A stretch of DNA of 21,570 bases from assembly GCA_009176605.1 (NCBI GenBank), contig SEYY01021397.1, forward strand, positions 12,501 to 34,070. Reading direction: 5' to 3'. Shown here piece by piece: positions 1 to 9,720 of the stretch; the first letter of the stretch is position 1, and the number at the start of each line of letters is the position of its first letter. The DNA is from Armadillidium nasatum (Eukaryota > Arthropoda > Malacostraca > Isopoda > Armadillidiidae). Made by a program: the position numbers and the translations under genes. The notes beneath the pieces are model-generated. The model saw only the letters and a list, made by a program, of their open reading frames with translations. It ran no database searches and was not told the DNA's origin.

Positions 1-121
1 CCCATCTACTTACACTCTAGTTGATTCCTGAATTATGAATGAATTATTGTCTCAGAAATCGAGAACTCATAGCCCAAAACCAACAAATGTTACAGAACTT
101 TATCACAATTAGTTCAGCAAC

Positions 122-850
122 TTGCACTCCAGAAAGAAAACTACCAAAATGATTCCCTTAGGAAAATATAAATTGGAAGATGGAGAGACCTTTCCCCAAT
201 TTCTTACCAGATTTGAAGAATATGCTAAAACCATGTACCCACAGTCTACTACAGATGAATGGAGAGCTTACCTTGGCTTACATCTAGAGGGACACATTAA
301 AACTGTATATGATCTTCTCATGAAAAATAACTCTGGATACACTATCATAGTGTATGAATTAACCCAATGGTTCAATAAAAACATTTCAAAACAAAACAAA
401 ACGGATCAGACAAATTTTGAAAACGCGGTTATGGATTACAACGAAACTATCCCCTTGTTTGCACTACGCTTGCAAGGGTTAGCAGAAAAAGCTTTCCCTA
501 CTGCAGAAATTGAAACCTTAATGATACTTCGAGAAAAATTAATCAATAGTTTACCTCTACATATCCATCAAACAGTAAAATCTCATATTATCATCTGTGA
601 AATGTCTAGATGCGAAGAAGTATCTTGGGATGACTTAGTTAACATAGTTGATCAGATCTATAATAATTACCAAACCCAAGAACTACCACAAAGGTCTTTT
701 CCTATACAAACTCCAAGTAATTCAACAAATAAAGCCACCCCAGAATTAATTGATCTCACTAATTTCCAACCTCAAATGACACCACCCCAGCACCAATTGG
801 GATTACAACCCCAAATTAATCTGGTTCCCAATAAACCCAATGTTAATTAG
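122..850 (+). pseudogene. Element 1 gag, capsid-like region
   Basis: Open stretch of about 240 residues. It contains the helical capsid-like pattern of Gypsy gag proteins: FPQFLTRFEEYAK near residue 24, LHLEGHIKTVYDLL near 53, LTQWFNK near 80 and LFALRLQGLAEKAFP near 112. The same landmarks recur in element 3 (FLTRYEDY, FLEGPALQVY, LLQWFRKE, MYALRLEGLARKAFP), which confirms that this is a family-conserved gag and not a chance frame. The C-terminal 60 residues are Pro/Gln/Asn-rich linker leading toward the zinc knuckles. In an active relative this protein would form the cytoplasmic virus-like particle. Treated as a fossil part; the true N-terminus is uncertain because the leader upstream is not clearly assignable. 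Confidence 0.8.
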
Positions 851-856
851 TGTCCA

Positions 857-1375
857 GTGATAGCTCAACCCCCTACTCCTCCAACTTATTTCCCTAATCA
901 ACCTACCTTTGCTCAGGTAGCTGGCCAACAGGTAAAAGCTAAAATTGTACCTTATAAACAAATTTCTAATCAATTGATAATAATAGAAATAATAATAATA
1001 GATCCAGGAGTAGAACACCTCCAAGAAATTCTTCAAATGCTCCAAATAGAAACAATAATAATAGATATCAGCAGCAGTGGAATGGATCCACAAGGAACAA
1101 TAATCAAAATAACTCTCTCGAATGTGACATGCAATTATTGTAAGAAGCCAGGTCATGACGTTCGAGATTGTCGCTCTAGACCCTATTGTAAATTCTGTGG
1201 AAAAAGAGGACATCTCTATAATAATTGTTACCTGCGACAAAATAAATGTATTCATTGTGAAGAAGATGGACATATAGTCAATAATTGTCCGACAACAACA
1301 CAAACAACAAGCTCGTGACGACTCTTTAAGGTGTACCGAGTGTGGAGGACCGCACTTAGGTAAAGATTGCCCTCA
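857..1375 (+). pseudogene. Element 1 gag nucleocapsid region, CCHC zinc knuckles
   Basis: From about 1130 there is a cluster of CX2CX4HX4C retroviral-type zinc knuckles: CNYCKKPGHDVRDC, CKFCGKRGHLYNNC and CIHCEEDGHIVNNC, with a further knuckle-like CTECGGPHLGKDC just beyond. Such knuckles bind the element's RNA during packaging. The same series occurs in element 3 (CSYCKKMGHTMGQC, CQFCGKRGHTFENC) with the identical spacer type CRSRPxC between knuckles one and two, so multi-knuckle nucleocapsids are a hallmark of this lineage. The preceding part (about 857-1120) is low-complexity and Ile/Gln-rich with (ATA)n-like tracts. Confidence 0.8.
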
Positions 1376-1420
1376 ATATAAACCACCATCATATTCCCAT
1401 CAGGGAAACTAATATCCTCT

Positions 1421-2542
1421 GTGGTGAATGATCCACCCACAGAGTTTAACAACTCCAATTCTCTAGTGGACCTTTCATCACCTATAGTTGTTCTAAACTC
1501 TTCTCCAAAGCCCCAAAGAATAAAGAAATTATCATCAACGGATGGATCACCGTTGCTGTATCCCCTATTAGATAACCCTAACATAGAAACTCCAGATATC
1601 TCTAGTTTTAATACAATAGCAGTTACTCCAGAATCACCCTCTATTATAAAACCGATAGAATCACCCTCTATAGACGATTTTACTACATTAACCTTTAACT
1701 CTAATTCTCTTACTTCTAAAACTATTTCTTCTGTTTCCAATTCTATTATTCAATTTCACATGTTACAAGTACCTCCTAAAGATACCTTATTAGTAGGTGT
1801 GTTCATAAAAGATTCTAATCAAGACAAATTACTCACGGCTCTTGTAGATACCGGTGCCGCTGGGAGTCTTATAACCTCCAAAACATATAGTCTCTTAAAT
1901 TCCCAAAATTATCCATTATTTTCAACCACATATAGTGGAGTACAAGGAATTGGAGGAACAGTATTTCCTGTTTATGGTATTGTAACCTTCCAAGTTCAAC
2001 TTTCTAGAACTTATATAACTGAACCACATCCATTCATAGTTGTGGATGATCAAGTTACAAACTACGATTTGATTATAGGATATGATTTCTTAAGTCACGA
2101 ACAATTATTACCTGACTTATCCACAAAACAATTGATAAAGAGAAATAAAAATCATCTTACCATAATTGCCGAAGATATCCGTACATTACAATCCAGAGAT
2201 GGAATTGCAATGATAGATAAAGATATTTCTCTGCCACTTAATAAATGCATAACTATTCCCATCTCTATTGAACATCTAATTTTTAATTATAATACACTTC
2301 TATTATTTACTCCAAATGATTCTAATAAATTTGTAATGGATCATATTGTTTTAAACTATTCTCCAGATCAGATTATATACTTATATTGTTTTAATTCCAC
2401 TGATAATTCAATACATCTTAAGCGCGGATATTCTCTAGGTACTTTCTCTATTCTTTCACTAGATTCTTCTTTTTCTTCTATTACTGTAGTAGAGTTGTCT
2501 CAGAAACCCCAAACTACTTATCCTGAATGGACGCCAGAGTAA
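1421..2542 (+). pseudogene. Element 1 aspartic protease region
   Basis: Open stretch of 373 residues. The retropepsin core lies at about 1770-2100: the catalytic motif ALVDTGAAGSLI, and about 75 residues later the C-terminal hallmark LIIGYDFL. Retropepsins cleave the Gag-Pol polyprotein and act as dimers. The first 110 residues are Ser/Pro/Asn-rich linker. After the core comes a further region of about 140 residues (IRTLQSRDG, ISLPLNKCITIPI) that is also conserved in element 3 (IRMANNAHY, VTIPPKSFLTIGV); a protease-to-RT connector of this kind is common in Gypsy elements. Fossil part of element 1. Confidence 0.85.
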
Positions 2543-2615
2543 TTATATTGAAGCCTTTGATTTAGATTCCACCACTTTCACATCGAGCCAAAAAGAAAAA
2601 CTTGTCCAACTTTTA

Positions 2616-3340
2616 ATGAAATATCCTACTGCTTTAAGCTTAGGAGATGACAATGTAGGATGTACCTCTATTCTTAAACATACAATAGACACACTTGTAG
2701 ATGACCCAGTGTGTTGTCCAGTTAGACGTTTACAAGGTCCTATACTTTATGAGGTAGAAAAACTGTGTCAACAATTAGAAGCTGATGGAATAATCAGAAA
2801 ATCATACTCACCATACTCCGCACCCGTAGTTCCCATAAGGAAACCAGACGGAGCTATGCGCCTATGTATAGACTATAGAAAACTAAATGAAGTAACTAAA
2901 GGAGACTCCTTCCCTATACCGAATTTGACAGATACTCTATTCAGCTTGCAAGGCATGAAATATTTCTCCACCATAGACCTTATTAAAGGCTATTACCAAA
3001 TCAAAATGTAGGAAGCAAGTATCGAAAAGACGGCTTTCTCTACACCGCTAGGTCATTGGGAATTCATGAGAATGCCTTTTGGCGTTAAAAATGGACCTGC
3101 GACTTTTCAACGAGCAATGCGATTAGCTTTATGTCACATACCTTGGCAGGAAGTCATGATCTATTTGGAAGATGTCCTTATTATAAGCCAGACCTTCGAA
3201 AAACACCTTACCATTCTCGAAGAAGTCCTAACAGCATTTATCAAAGCTGGATTCAAACTGAAACCCTCAAAAACTAATCTCTTGAGAACAGAAGTAAAAT
3301 TTTTAGGACACCAGATTTCATCATCCAGGGTATGATTCCA
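2616..3340 (+). pseudogene. Element 1 reverse transcriptase region
   Basis: Characteristic Ty3/Gypsy RT blocks appear in order: a fingers segment (EVEKLCQQLEADGIIRKS, then SAPVVPIRKPDG), LCIDYRKLNEVTK, the palm segment FSTIDLIKGYYQIKM, the block FMRMPFGVKNGPATFQRAM, the region surrounding the catalytic box (MIYLEDVLIISQTFEKHL) and the connection-proximal FKLKPSKTNLLRTEVKFLGH. This is enough to place the element in Gypsy and exclude Copia and BEL. In an active relative the enzyme copies genomic RNA into DNA inside the particle. The copy is broken. Confidence 0.9.
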
Positions 3341-3344
3341 CTGG

Positions 3345-3920
3345 AAAAGAACATCAAAGGTGTAAAAGATTTCCCAGTTCCAAAGACCTTTCAACAAGTT
3401 AGACAATTTATGGGGCTAGTAAATTTCTATCGACGTCACATACCCCATTGTTTGGAAATAGCTAAACCTCTTTTTGACTTATTAAAACTCACTAAAAACT
3501 TCCAATGGACTGATCAATGCCAACAAACTATTCTTCGAATGCCTTAAAGAAAAATTAACAACTCCACCCCTATTGTCCTATCCAGACCGAACTTCAAATG
3601 CAAACCCACTTTTTCTCCATACTGATGCTTCTGGTATTAGTGCAGGTGCATGCTTGAGCCAAATACAGGAAGATATCGAAAAACCTATAGCATACATTTC
3701 TATGGTATTTTCAAAAGCTCAACGAGCCTATAGCACAACTGAACGTGAAGTAGCAGCCATTAGGTGGGCCATACGATCCCTTAAACCATTTTTATATGGG
3801 ATTCGAGTGATCATTTTCACCTGATCACAAACCCCTTCTTTTTCTACATAATATGCCTCTAGTGAACCAACGAGTAGCCAGAACCTTGGAAGAATTAAAC
3901 GACATAGATTACGAGCTCAG
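3345..3920 (+). pseudogene. Element 1 RT connection and RNase H region, ending at the element 2 insertion
   Basis: The connection segment contains VRQFMGLVNFYRRHIPH, the usual Gypsy motif following RT. RNase H follows with LFLHTDASGISAGACLSQ (first catalytic Asp region), IAYISMVFSKAQRAYSTTEREVAAI and the downstream HNMPLVNQRVARTLEELND segment typical of the end of Gypsy RNase H. Recognisable homology stops abruptly at about 3917-3920, and the matching continuation (a PGKENIVADILSRVP-type motif) is found about 3.9 kb further on, near 7840. That split defines the insertion of element 2. Fossil part of element 1. Confidence 0.85.
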
Positions 3921-3923
3921 TTA

Positions 3924-4300
3924 TTGAAAGATTTGATGGAAGTAGGTTTAAAATGTAATTTGCCTGAAAATGTGAATGCTTTAAGAAGGGATGTTATGAG
4001 CGAATGTATTAAACATCCAGAAAAATTAGGGATAATGAAAGTTAGGAATTATAAAAAAAGAACTAGAAAGTATGTGTCAATCAGGAGTAAAGCCTATTCA
4101 GAACGTGTTGGCAGTAGTGAGTGATTTGTTTGGAGTGGTAGTGTATGTGCATTATGGGGGTGAGAAACCAATTGTGTATAAGTCAGAAAAATTGAAAAAG
4201 GATTGTATATTTGTGTTGCATTTGCAATGTTTGGATGATTGTCATTATAATTGGTTAGTGGAAAGAAAGAATTACGAGAGGATAGTGGAAGAACGAGAAA
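3924..4300 (+). pseudogene. Element 2: OTU-like cysteine protease domain, C-terminal portion
   Basis: The segment resembles the second half of an OTU (ovarian tumour) fold. It has a helix with the pattern NALRRDVMSECIKHPEKLGI, which recalls the LRxxV...HPE helix after the OTU catalytic Cys region, then NVLAVVSDLFGVVVYVHYGG, which matches the OTU 'L..LS..F...I.V' strand pattern, and finally DDCHYNWLVER, which matches the HYN catalytic His region. OTU enzymes usually remove ubiquitin; OTU domains are known in some LTR retrotransposons and in some Ginger-type DNA transposons. The copy begins within this domain, so the Cys-box portion is not in the window. Identification is by pattern recall and is moderately confident. 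Confidence 0.55.
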
Positions 4301-4404
4301 ATGAGTTAAATAGGAATGTGTATGAATCTGCAGTCTTTAACTGTGTTGATGGTGGAGTCCTTGTAGAAAATATTATTCATATTGGAAACCGGCGGGAGTG
4401 CAGA

Positions 4405-4725
4405 CATGGTGATAGATGTATGACAGTAGATTTGAAGGTAGATGGCAGAATAAAATGTGGTTTAATTGATACTGGGGCACAAATTAGCATAGTCAGCAAG
4501 AGTGTGGTGAATGAGTTGAAAGAAAAGACAAATGACCTGAAAATAGTACCTGTTCGATTAAGGATTCAGGGTTTGGGCATGGAAAAGTGAATGTTGCAGA
4601 GGCAGTCGAAGTTGGATTTTCAATAGGCAATTTAGGAATGGTTGTGAATCAGATGTGTTTGGTGATGAATGATGTTGACTTACCTTTTTGTTTTTTGTTA
4701 GGCATGGACTTCTTGAGTGAGAATA
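4405..4725 (+). pseudogene. Element 2: retropepsin-like aspartic protease region
   Basis: The first half has VDLKVDGRIKCGLIDTGAQI with the DTG catalytic triad, the second half has LPFCFLLGMDFLSENRLVVD, the usual hydrophobic-GMDFL closing motif of Gypsy retropepsins about 75 residues later. It lies directly downstream of the OTU-like portion and directly upstream of the pre-integrase linker. In standard Gypsy elements RT and RNase H lie between protease and integrase; here only about 40 residues of unassigned linker separate the closing motif from the pre-integrase segment. Fossil part, function not assumed. Confidence 0.8.
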
Positions 4726-6737
4726 GGTTGGTTGTGGATATGGTTAATAACTCTTTAATGAAAGATGATGTCTGTATTACAAAATTTTGTATGGATGAAT
4801 CTGAGAGTTTAGGGATGGCATTTGCTGGTGTGATTGAATTGGATGCAAGAGATGAAAATGAGGTATTGAGTGATCAGGATATTTGGGAAATGCAGAAAAT
4901 GAGTTCAGAAATTCAGAAGTTGAAACAGTGTATTAAAGAGAGTAAGATTGTCAGTGAATGGCCTAAAGAACTGAATAATTTTGTTAGGTATAAGAATAGG
5001 TTTTTGATTGATGGAGATGTTTTGTATTTTGTTAAAATGGCAAAAGAGGAATGCTTGAGCTGTGTTCCTGTAATGTCTTTGAATGGGTTGATTGGTTTGG
5101 TGATTGTAATGCACAGAGCATATGGTCATCCAGGGAAGCGGAAGTTGGTGGCGTTGATGAAGAATGTGATTTTTCATCCACATTTGGTTCAGGTGGCAGT
5201 GGATGTTGCTACTACATGTGACAGGTGTCAGAAGAGAAAATGGCAAAGTCAGGTTGTACGTCCACCAGTTACAAAAATTGAAGTGAATGAACCATTTGAG
5301 TTAGTTGCTGTTGATTGTGTGAGTTTGCCTAGAACAAGTCGTGGGAATGAGGGTATGATTGTGATGGTAGATCATAGATCTAAGTATGTTTTTGCAGCAC
5401 CTTTAAAGAATAAAACTAGTGCAAATGTTGCAAATGTCGTGAGCATGAATCTTTTTCCAATGATGTTTGCAAGGCCACAAAAGATTTTGACTGATAATGG
5501 ACCAGAATTTAGAGGTGAAAGGTTTGAAAGAATGTTAAGGGAACATGGGATTCAGCATGTGATGATAACTCCTTATATGGCATCGTCAAATGGATTGGCT
5601 GAAAGGACGGTAAAAACTTTGTGTGAGATGTTGCGAATGATGAGGGAAGATATGTATGAATGGGATCAAGTCTTAGGTAGAGTCCTGTTTGCATATAATA
5701 GCACATTACATTCCAGTTTGAATACATCTCCACGGGACTTCTTGTTAAAATTTAATGGTAGAGTGAATGACAAGGTGGAGTTGACTGAGAGTGGAAAGCA
5801 GTATTGGAGAGAAGCGAATGAGAAATTTCGGTCTTTCAAGGTAGGAGATTGGGTCATAAAAGAAAAGGTTGTGATTGGTAGAACAAATGAAAGTAAGATG
5901 AATGATAAGTATGAGGGTCCTTATCAAGTAAAGCAAGTTTGGTCTAATGATTTAACGTATGTGCTAGAAAAAGTGAGGGAAAGTGGAGAAGTATGTCAGG
6001 TTAGGGCTCATCAAAAGCAATTACGGCTTTGGAGAATGCCTCCTGAATACCTAGTTATGCATCCTGCATTTAGGGTATGGAAGGAGAATGAAAGCTGGTT
6101 AGAAAATGATGATGGAGCAGAGGAGTTGAATGATAAAGAGATTGTGTTTGTACAAAAGAAAGGTAGGAAATCGAAGAGGACAAAGTATCACCAGGAATTA
6201 CATCATGTGGAAGAAAGGTTGCAGATGGAAACAGGAGAAAATGTTGAGAGATCTTTTGTAGGGTTTTGGTTGGATGATAGTCCTTTTTTTGAGCCAGTGG
6301 TACAGGTGGATAGGTCCTTAAGGGTACATGAAATTCAGGATAGTATTGTGGAATTGTGTACAAGTTTGCAAAATGAATGTGACTTTGAGGGGTTTGAGTC
6401 TGGTGGGGTAGATGTTGATAGGTTTTGCGAAGATGTTCGAATGACTCTGGAACGAATTGTTAGTGGGATTAGAGAGAGTACTAGTTTTCTAGGATCTCAA
6501 GAAGTAAGAGACAGAGAGGAAATCAGGGCAAACTGGATATCAGAGGTAGAGAAAGCCAAGCAATTACTGGATGTAGAGGTTACAGAAGAAACCATCAATT
6601 TAGAAGAATCTAGTAATGTAAAAGATTCTATAGAAGTGTATGAAAGGCCATGTACTCGAAGAAGCGGAAAGGAAGTGTTGAACGTAGAGTGGGTGCAGTC
6701 GAATGTTTTAGAAAGAAAGAAGCGAAAGGGGGCCTAG
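4587..6737 (+). CDS. Element 2: long ORF with end of protease, Gypsy-type integrase and acidic tail
   Basis: Long open frame of 716 codons. About residues 1-50 finish the protease fold; 90-170 form the linker (SDQDIWEMQKMSSEIQKLKQ, FLIDGDVLYF) common before Gypsy integrases. The HHCC zinc-binding motif lies at about 175-215 (HRAYGH ... CDRCQ). The catalytic core has VAVDC at about 242, TDNGPEF at about 303 and, 35 residues after that Asp, the Glu of GLAERTV, giving a complete D,D35E signature. The GPY/F module (YEGPYQV, then VRAHQKQLRLW) lies at about 443-485. The remaining 230 residues are acidic then Lys/Arg-rich and unrecognised. Integrase joins retroelement cDNA to host DNA in the nucleus. 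ATG at 4587 is only the first Met of the frame; the natural protein probably starts upstream. No RT motifs occur anywhere in the frame. Confidence 0.85.
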   Translation: MNVAEAVEVGFSIGNLGMVVNQMCLVMNDVDLPFCFLLGMDFLSENRLVVDMVNNSLMKDDVCITKFCMDESESLGMAFAGVIELDARDENEVLSDQDIWEMQKMSSEIQKLKQCIKESKIVSEWPKELNNFVRYKNRFLIDGDVLYFVKMAKEECLSCVPVMSLNGLIGLVIVMHRAYGHPGKRKLVALMKNVIFHPHLVQVAVDVATTCDRCQKRKWQSQVVRPPVTKIEVNEPFELVAVDCVSLPRTSRGNEGMIVMVDHRSKYVFAAPLKNKTSANVANVVSMNLFPMMFARPQKILTDNGPEFRGERFERMLREHGIQHVMITPYMASSNGLAERTVKTLCEMLRMMREDMYEWDQVLGRVLFAYNSTLHSSLNTSPRDFLLKFNGRVNDKVELTESGKQYWREANEKFRSFKVGDWVIKEKVVIGRTNESKMNDKYEGPYQVKQVWSNDLTYVLEKVRESGEVCQVRAHQKQLRLWRMPPEYLVMHPAFRVWKENESWLENDDGAEELNDKEIVFVQKKGRKSKRTKYHQELHHVEERLQMETGENVERSFVGFWLDDSPFFEPVVQVDRSLRVHEIQDSIVELCTSLQNECDFEGFESGGVDVDRFCEDVRMTLERIVSGIRESTSFLGSQEVRDREEIRANWISEVEKAKQLLDVEVTEETINLEESSNVKDSIEVYERPCTRRSGKEVLNVEWVQSNVLERKKRKGA

Positions 6738-7262
6738 GCAGCTCATTGGGTTCATTCTTTTCTGATTTTTTTTTATTGTGTTTTTCAAATGTCTATAGAT
6801 TATTGTCTATATAGATTGGCCATGGGGTAGGGTTTTTTTATTTAAAAAAAAATAAAATAAAAAAAAAAAAATAAAAAAAAAAAAAATTCGCAAGGGAGAA
6901 AGGACGGGAGCCGTGGGGTCTGGTGAAGCATGTGATGGTTGGGGTTGGCGGTGTGGATGATGTGGTTGTGTGGGGTGGAGGACTTATGGGGGGAGGTGTG
7001 TGGTGGTGTCTCTTCCGCTGGGTTTTATCCAGCGGAGTGTCTCCGCCCCATCTGTTTGTATATTTTTGTTCCTCCTCCCCGCTCATCCAGGTGGTGAGTG
7101 GGGTGTATGGATGAATTTTTTGTAGTTAAAAATGTTTGTTTGTTTACTATAATGTTAATGTTTTTCAGATCAAAAGCAGATATAATTTTGAAAGATATTT
7201 TTTTTGTTTGTGATAATTTTTATAAATATGAGTTGCTAAAGCAACCTTTTTGAGGGGCAGAA
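6738..7262 (+). other. Element 2 noncoding region between integrase ORF and LTR-like start
   Basis: After the integrase frame comes a T-rich stretch, an A-rich tract (about 6844-6886) and then a G-rich block of 200 bases with two overlapping perfect hairpins: CCGCTGG/CCAGCGG (7015-7021 with 7029-7035) and GCGGAG/CTCCGC (7032-7037 with 7041-7046). The two share bases 7032-7035, so they cannot form together. The region ends with a purine run TGAGGGGCAGAA (7251-7262) that resembles a polypurine tract, the site where plus-strand synthesis of an LTR element begins. No third gene such as an envelope was recognised here. Confidence 0.5.
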
Positions 7263-7825
7263 TGTCCCCAGAGTGAGAAATCCAAAGGATCCCGTGAGTT
7301 TTATTTTTTTTACATAGAAGTATGTAGGTATATTTTAAAATCTTTTCTTCTTCTAATCTTTTGAATGTTTGCAGGTCTTTTCTCTTTTGTTGTTTTTGCT
7401 TATTTTTGCTTATTTGCGGAAGAAGATGATGCTTGCAGATTTTAACACTACATAAACATTTTTTTAATTACTAACCTCAGTATGTTGGAATGACTGCGGC
7501 CTATGAATGAGTGAGAAAATGTGTTATGTATGACTAATTACTACACTTACCACCCTGTTGTCCATTGCCGCCTGCTTCTGCTTGTTGCATGCTTCACCGA
7601 CCTAATCTAATATCTGGGGAAATCCTAGCCTCTCATATTTGAATATTAAGAAAAGAAAAATAAGATACCAAGAGGAAGAGCAATCAAAGGTAGTGTTCTA
7701 ATATACGTTTTATTTAGTTATTAGGTTTTTAGTATAAAAGAGGAAGTATTTTTTTTGGGGGGTTGTAGAAAAAAATTCTTCTGCCTTCAGGAGCGCCCCA
7801 CTTTTCTGTCCGGAGAAAAAAAAAA
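7263..7825 (+). repeat. Element 2: partial 3' LTR-like segment (U3 and short R) ending in A10
   Basis: Starts with TG (TGTCCCCAGAGTG) directly after the polypurine-like run, as LTRs do. A TATA-like TATAAAA lies at 7733-7739; about 75 bases later the segment ends in ten A (7816-7825), after which element 1 sequence resumes. There is no CA terminus or U5-like end. A transcript of an LTR element starts in R and ends in R with a poly(A) tail, so a U3-R-A(n) end is what an RNA-derived insert made outside the normal LTR cycle would look like. No second LTR copy is present in the window for comparison, so the LTR boundaries are inferred only from the motifs. Confidence 0.45.
7733..7739 (+). promoter_or_regulatory. 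TATA-like box in element 2 LTR-like segment
   Basis: TATAAAA within AGTATAAAAGAGG, placed in the U3-like segment about 75 bases before the A10 terminus. Position and sequence fit a core promoter of an LTR element. The surrounding DNA is AT-rich, so a chance match is possible. Confidence 0.35.
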
Positions 7826-7965
7826 TCCGCGACAATGTGCCTGGAAAGGAAAATATTGTCGCTGATATCCTTTCTCGAGTTCCATATGAATTGCAAATCC
7901 AACATAATAGGGATACCTATATACCAGAATTGCCTGAAGGTTTTATAATGAATATAATTCCTGGG
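7826..7965 (+). pseudogene. Element 1 continuation: end of RNase H and start of integrase region
   Basis: Sequence directly after the A10 tract encodes the motif PGKENIVADILSRVP, the almost invariant closing motif of Gypsy RNase H (consensus PGKxNxxADxLSR), followed by about 25 residues of linker toward an integrase. It picks up where the RNase H homology stopped at about 3920, in the same orientation, which is the main evidence that 3921-7825 is an insertion. Homology stops again at about 7962 where GGGCCCTATTGCATAAT begins a different repeat. Confidence 0.8.
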
Positions 7966-8240
7966 CCCTATTGCATAATAAATTACAAGTTAGTAATATT
8001 AGTAAAATTCTTGTAATTTGTAAAATTTTGTTGCATAATCGGAAATTACAAGTCTAGATTTTACAAGTTGCCAAACTGAAAATATTAGTACCAAATTAGT
8101 ACCATTTTGTTGCATAATCAAAAATCGCAAATCCTCATATTACTAGTTGTAAAATTGAAAATATTAGTAAATTTTAACTTGTAATACAAGCTTTTGTTGC
8201 ATAATACGCTTGGATTTTACAAGGTTTAAAAAATTTTCTA
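7962..8240 (+). repeat. Tandem repeat of about four units with core TTGCATAAT; possible MITE-type element end
   Basis: The 9-mer TTGCATAAT recurs in direct orientation at 7971-7979, 8031-8039, 8110-8118 and 8197-8205, spaced 60, 79 and 87 bases. The last three copies have the extended form TTTTGTTGCATAAT. Between them recur AAATTACAAGT-, AAAATATTAGTA- and TTTTACAAG-like segments. The first unit starts GGGCCCTATTGCATAAT, a form resembling the GGGCC-beginning termini of some cut-and-paste DNA transposons. A matching inverted end (ATTATGCAATAGGGCCC) was not found downstream, so a complete element is not shown. Confidence 0.55.
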
Positions 8241-8385
8241 ATAATAATAAAAATCTTACAAGACTTTTTCTACCAATAATTTCAATTTGCAAGTATTTTC
8301 TCTTAAGAAAAATTAATAGTTTCTTGAGAAATATCATTTACAAAGTTAATTTCCAATTATAATGGATATTTTAAGAGACGATGTG

Positions 8386-8387
<2 letters not shown>

Positions 8388-8443
<56 letters not shown>

Positions 8444-8446
8444 TAT
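8388..8446. repeat. (TA)n microsatellite
   Basis: About 59 bases of uninterrupted alternating TA, followed by imperfect AT-rich sequence and a second array at 8524. Confidence 0.95.
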
Positions 8447-8520
8447 ATATTTATGTAAATATTTAAGTTAAAATAGAGGTATATCGTCCAAAGCATTTAT
8501 TTTTCTTCCAAAAAAAATAA

Positions 8521-9720
<1,200 letters not shown>

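Larger units (their letters stand above)
3921..7825 (+). mobile_element. Element 2: OTU-AP-IN retroelement copy inserted in element 1
   Basis: This insert of about 3.9 kb sits in the RNase H region of element 1. Its parts, in order, are an OTU-like domain portion, an aspartic protease, a Gypsy-type integrase with an acidic tail, a long 3' noncoding region, a polypurine-tract-like site (7252-7262), a U3-like segment with a TATA-like box (7733-7739), and a run of ten A at 7816-7825. No RT or RNase H is recognisable. Base use differs sharply from its host element: this plus strand is rich in G and T and poor in C. The reading frame is largely open, with very few breaks, so it looks much younger than element 1. 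The left end starts inside the OTU-like domain without LTR or terminal inverted repeat, and no target-site duplication was found. It is probably a 5'-truncated copy. Gypsy relationship is clear from the integrase; the exact family is not known to me. Confidence 0.8.

Noticed and set aside
803-1740. Long minus-strand open frames opposite gag and protease of element 1
   Set aside because: They mirror a real coding strand with biased composition, have no recognisable domain, and overlap conserved plus-strand motifs.
4905-6363. Minus-strand open frames opposite the integrase
   Set aside because: Shadow frames of a C-poor, G-rich coding strand; Pro/His/Ser-rich nonsense compositions without domain resemblance.
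4587-6737. Domesticated host integrase gene (GIN-like) instead of a mobile element
   Set aside because: The long open frame invites this, but it is joined to retroelement protease, followed by polypurine- and LTR-like segments and embedded in the middle of another retroelement. It remains a minor alternative.
6838-7114. Short open frames in the G-rich block after the integrase, as an envelope or accessory gene
   Set aside because: Too short, low-complexity and without signal peptide or membrane segment that would suggest an envelope.
7080-7380. Splice-site-like GTGAGT and TTTCAG/TTGCAG sequences in element 2 noncoding region
   Set aside because: They occur in T-rich sequence where such words are expected by chance, and no coding exon follows.
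7962-8240. CRISPR-like array (regularly repeated TTGCATAAT)
   Set aside because: The repeats are too short and diverged, the spacings unequal and the context eukaryotic; a decayed tandem repeat fits better.
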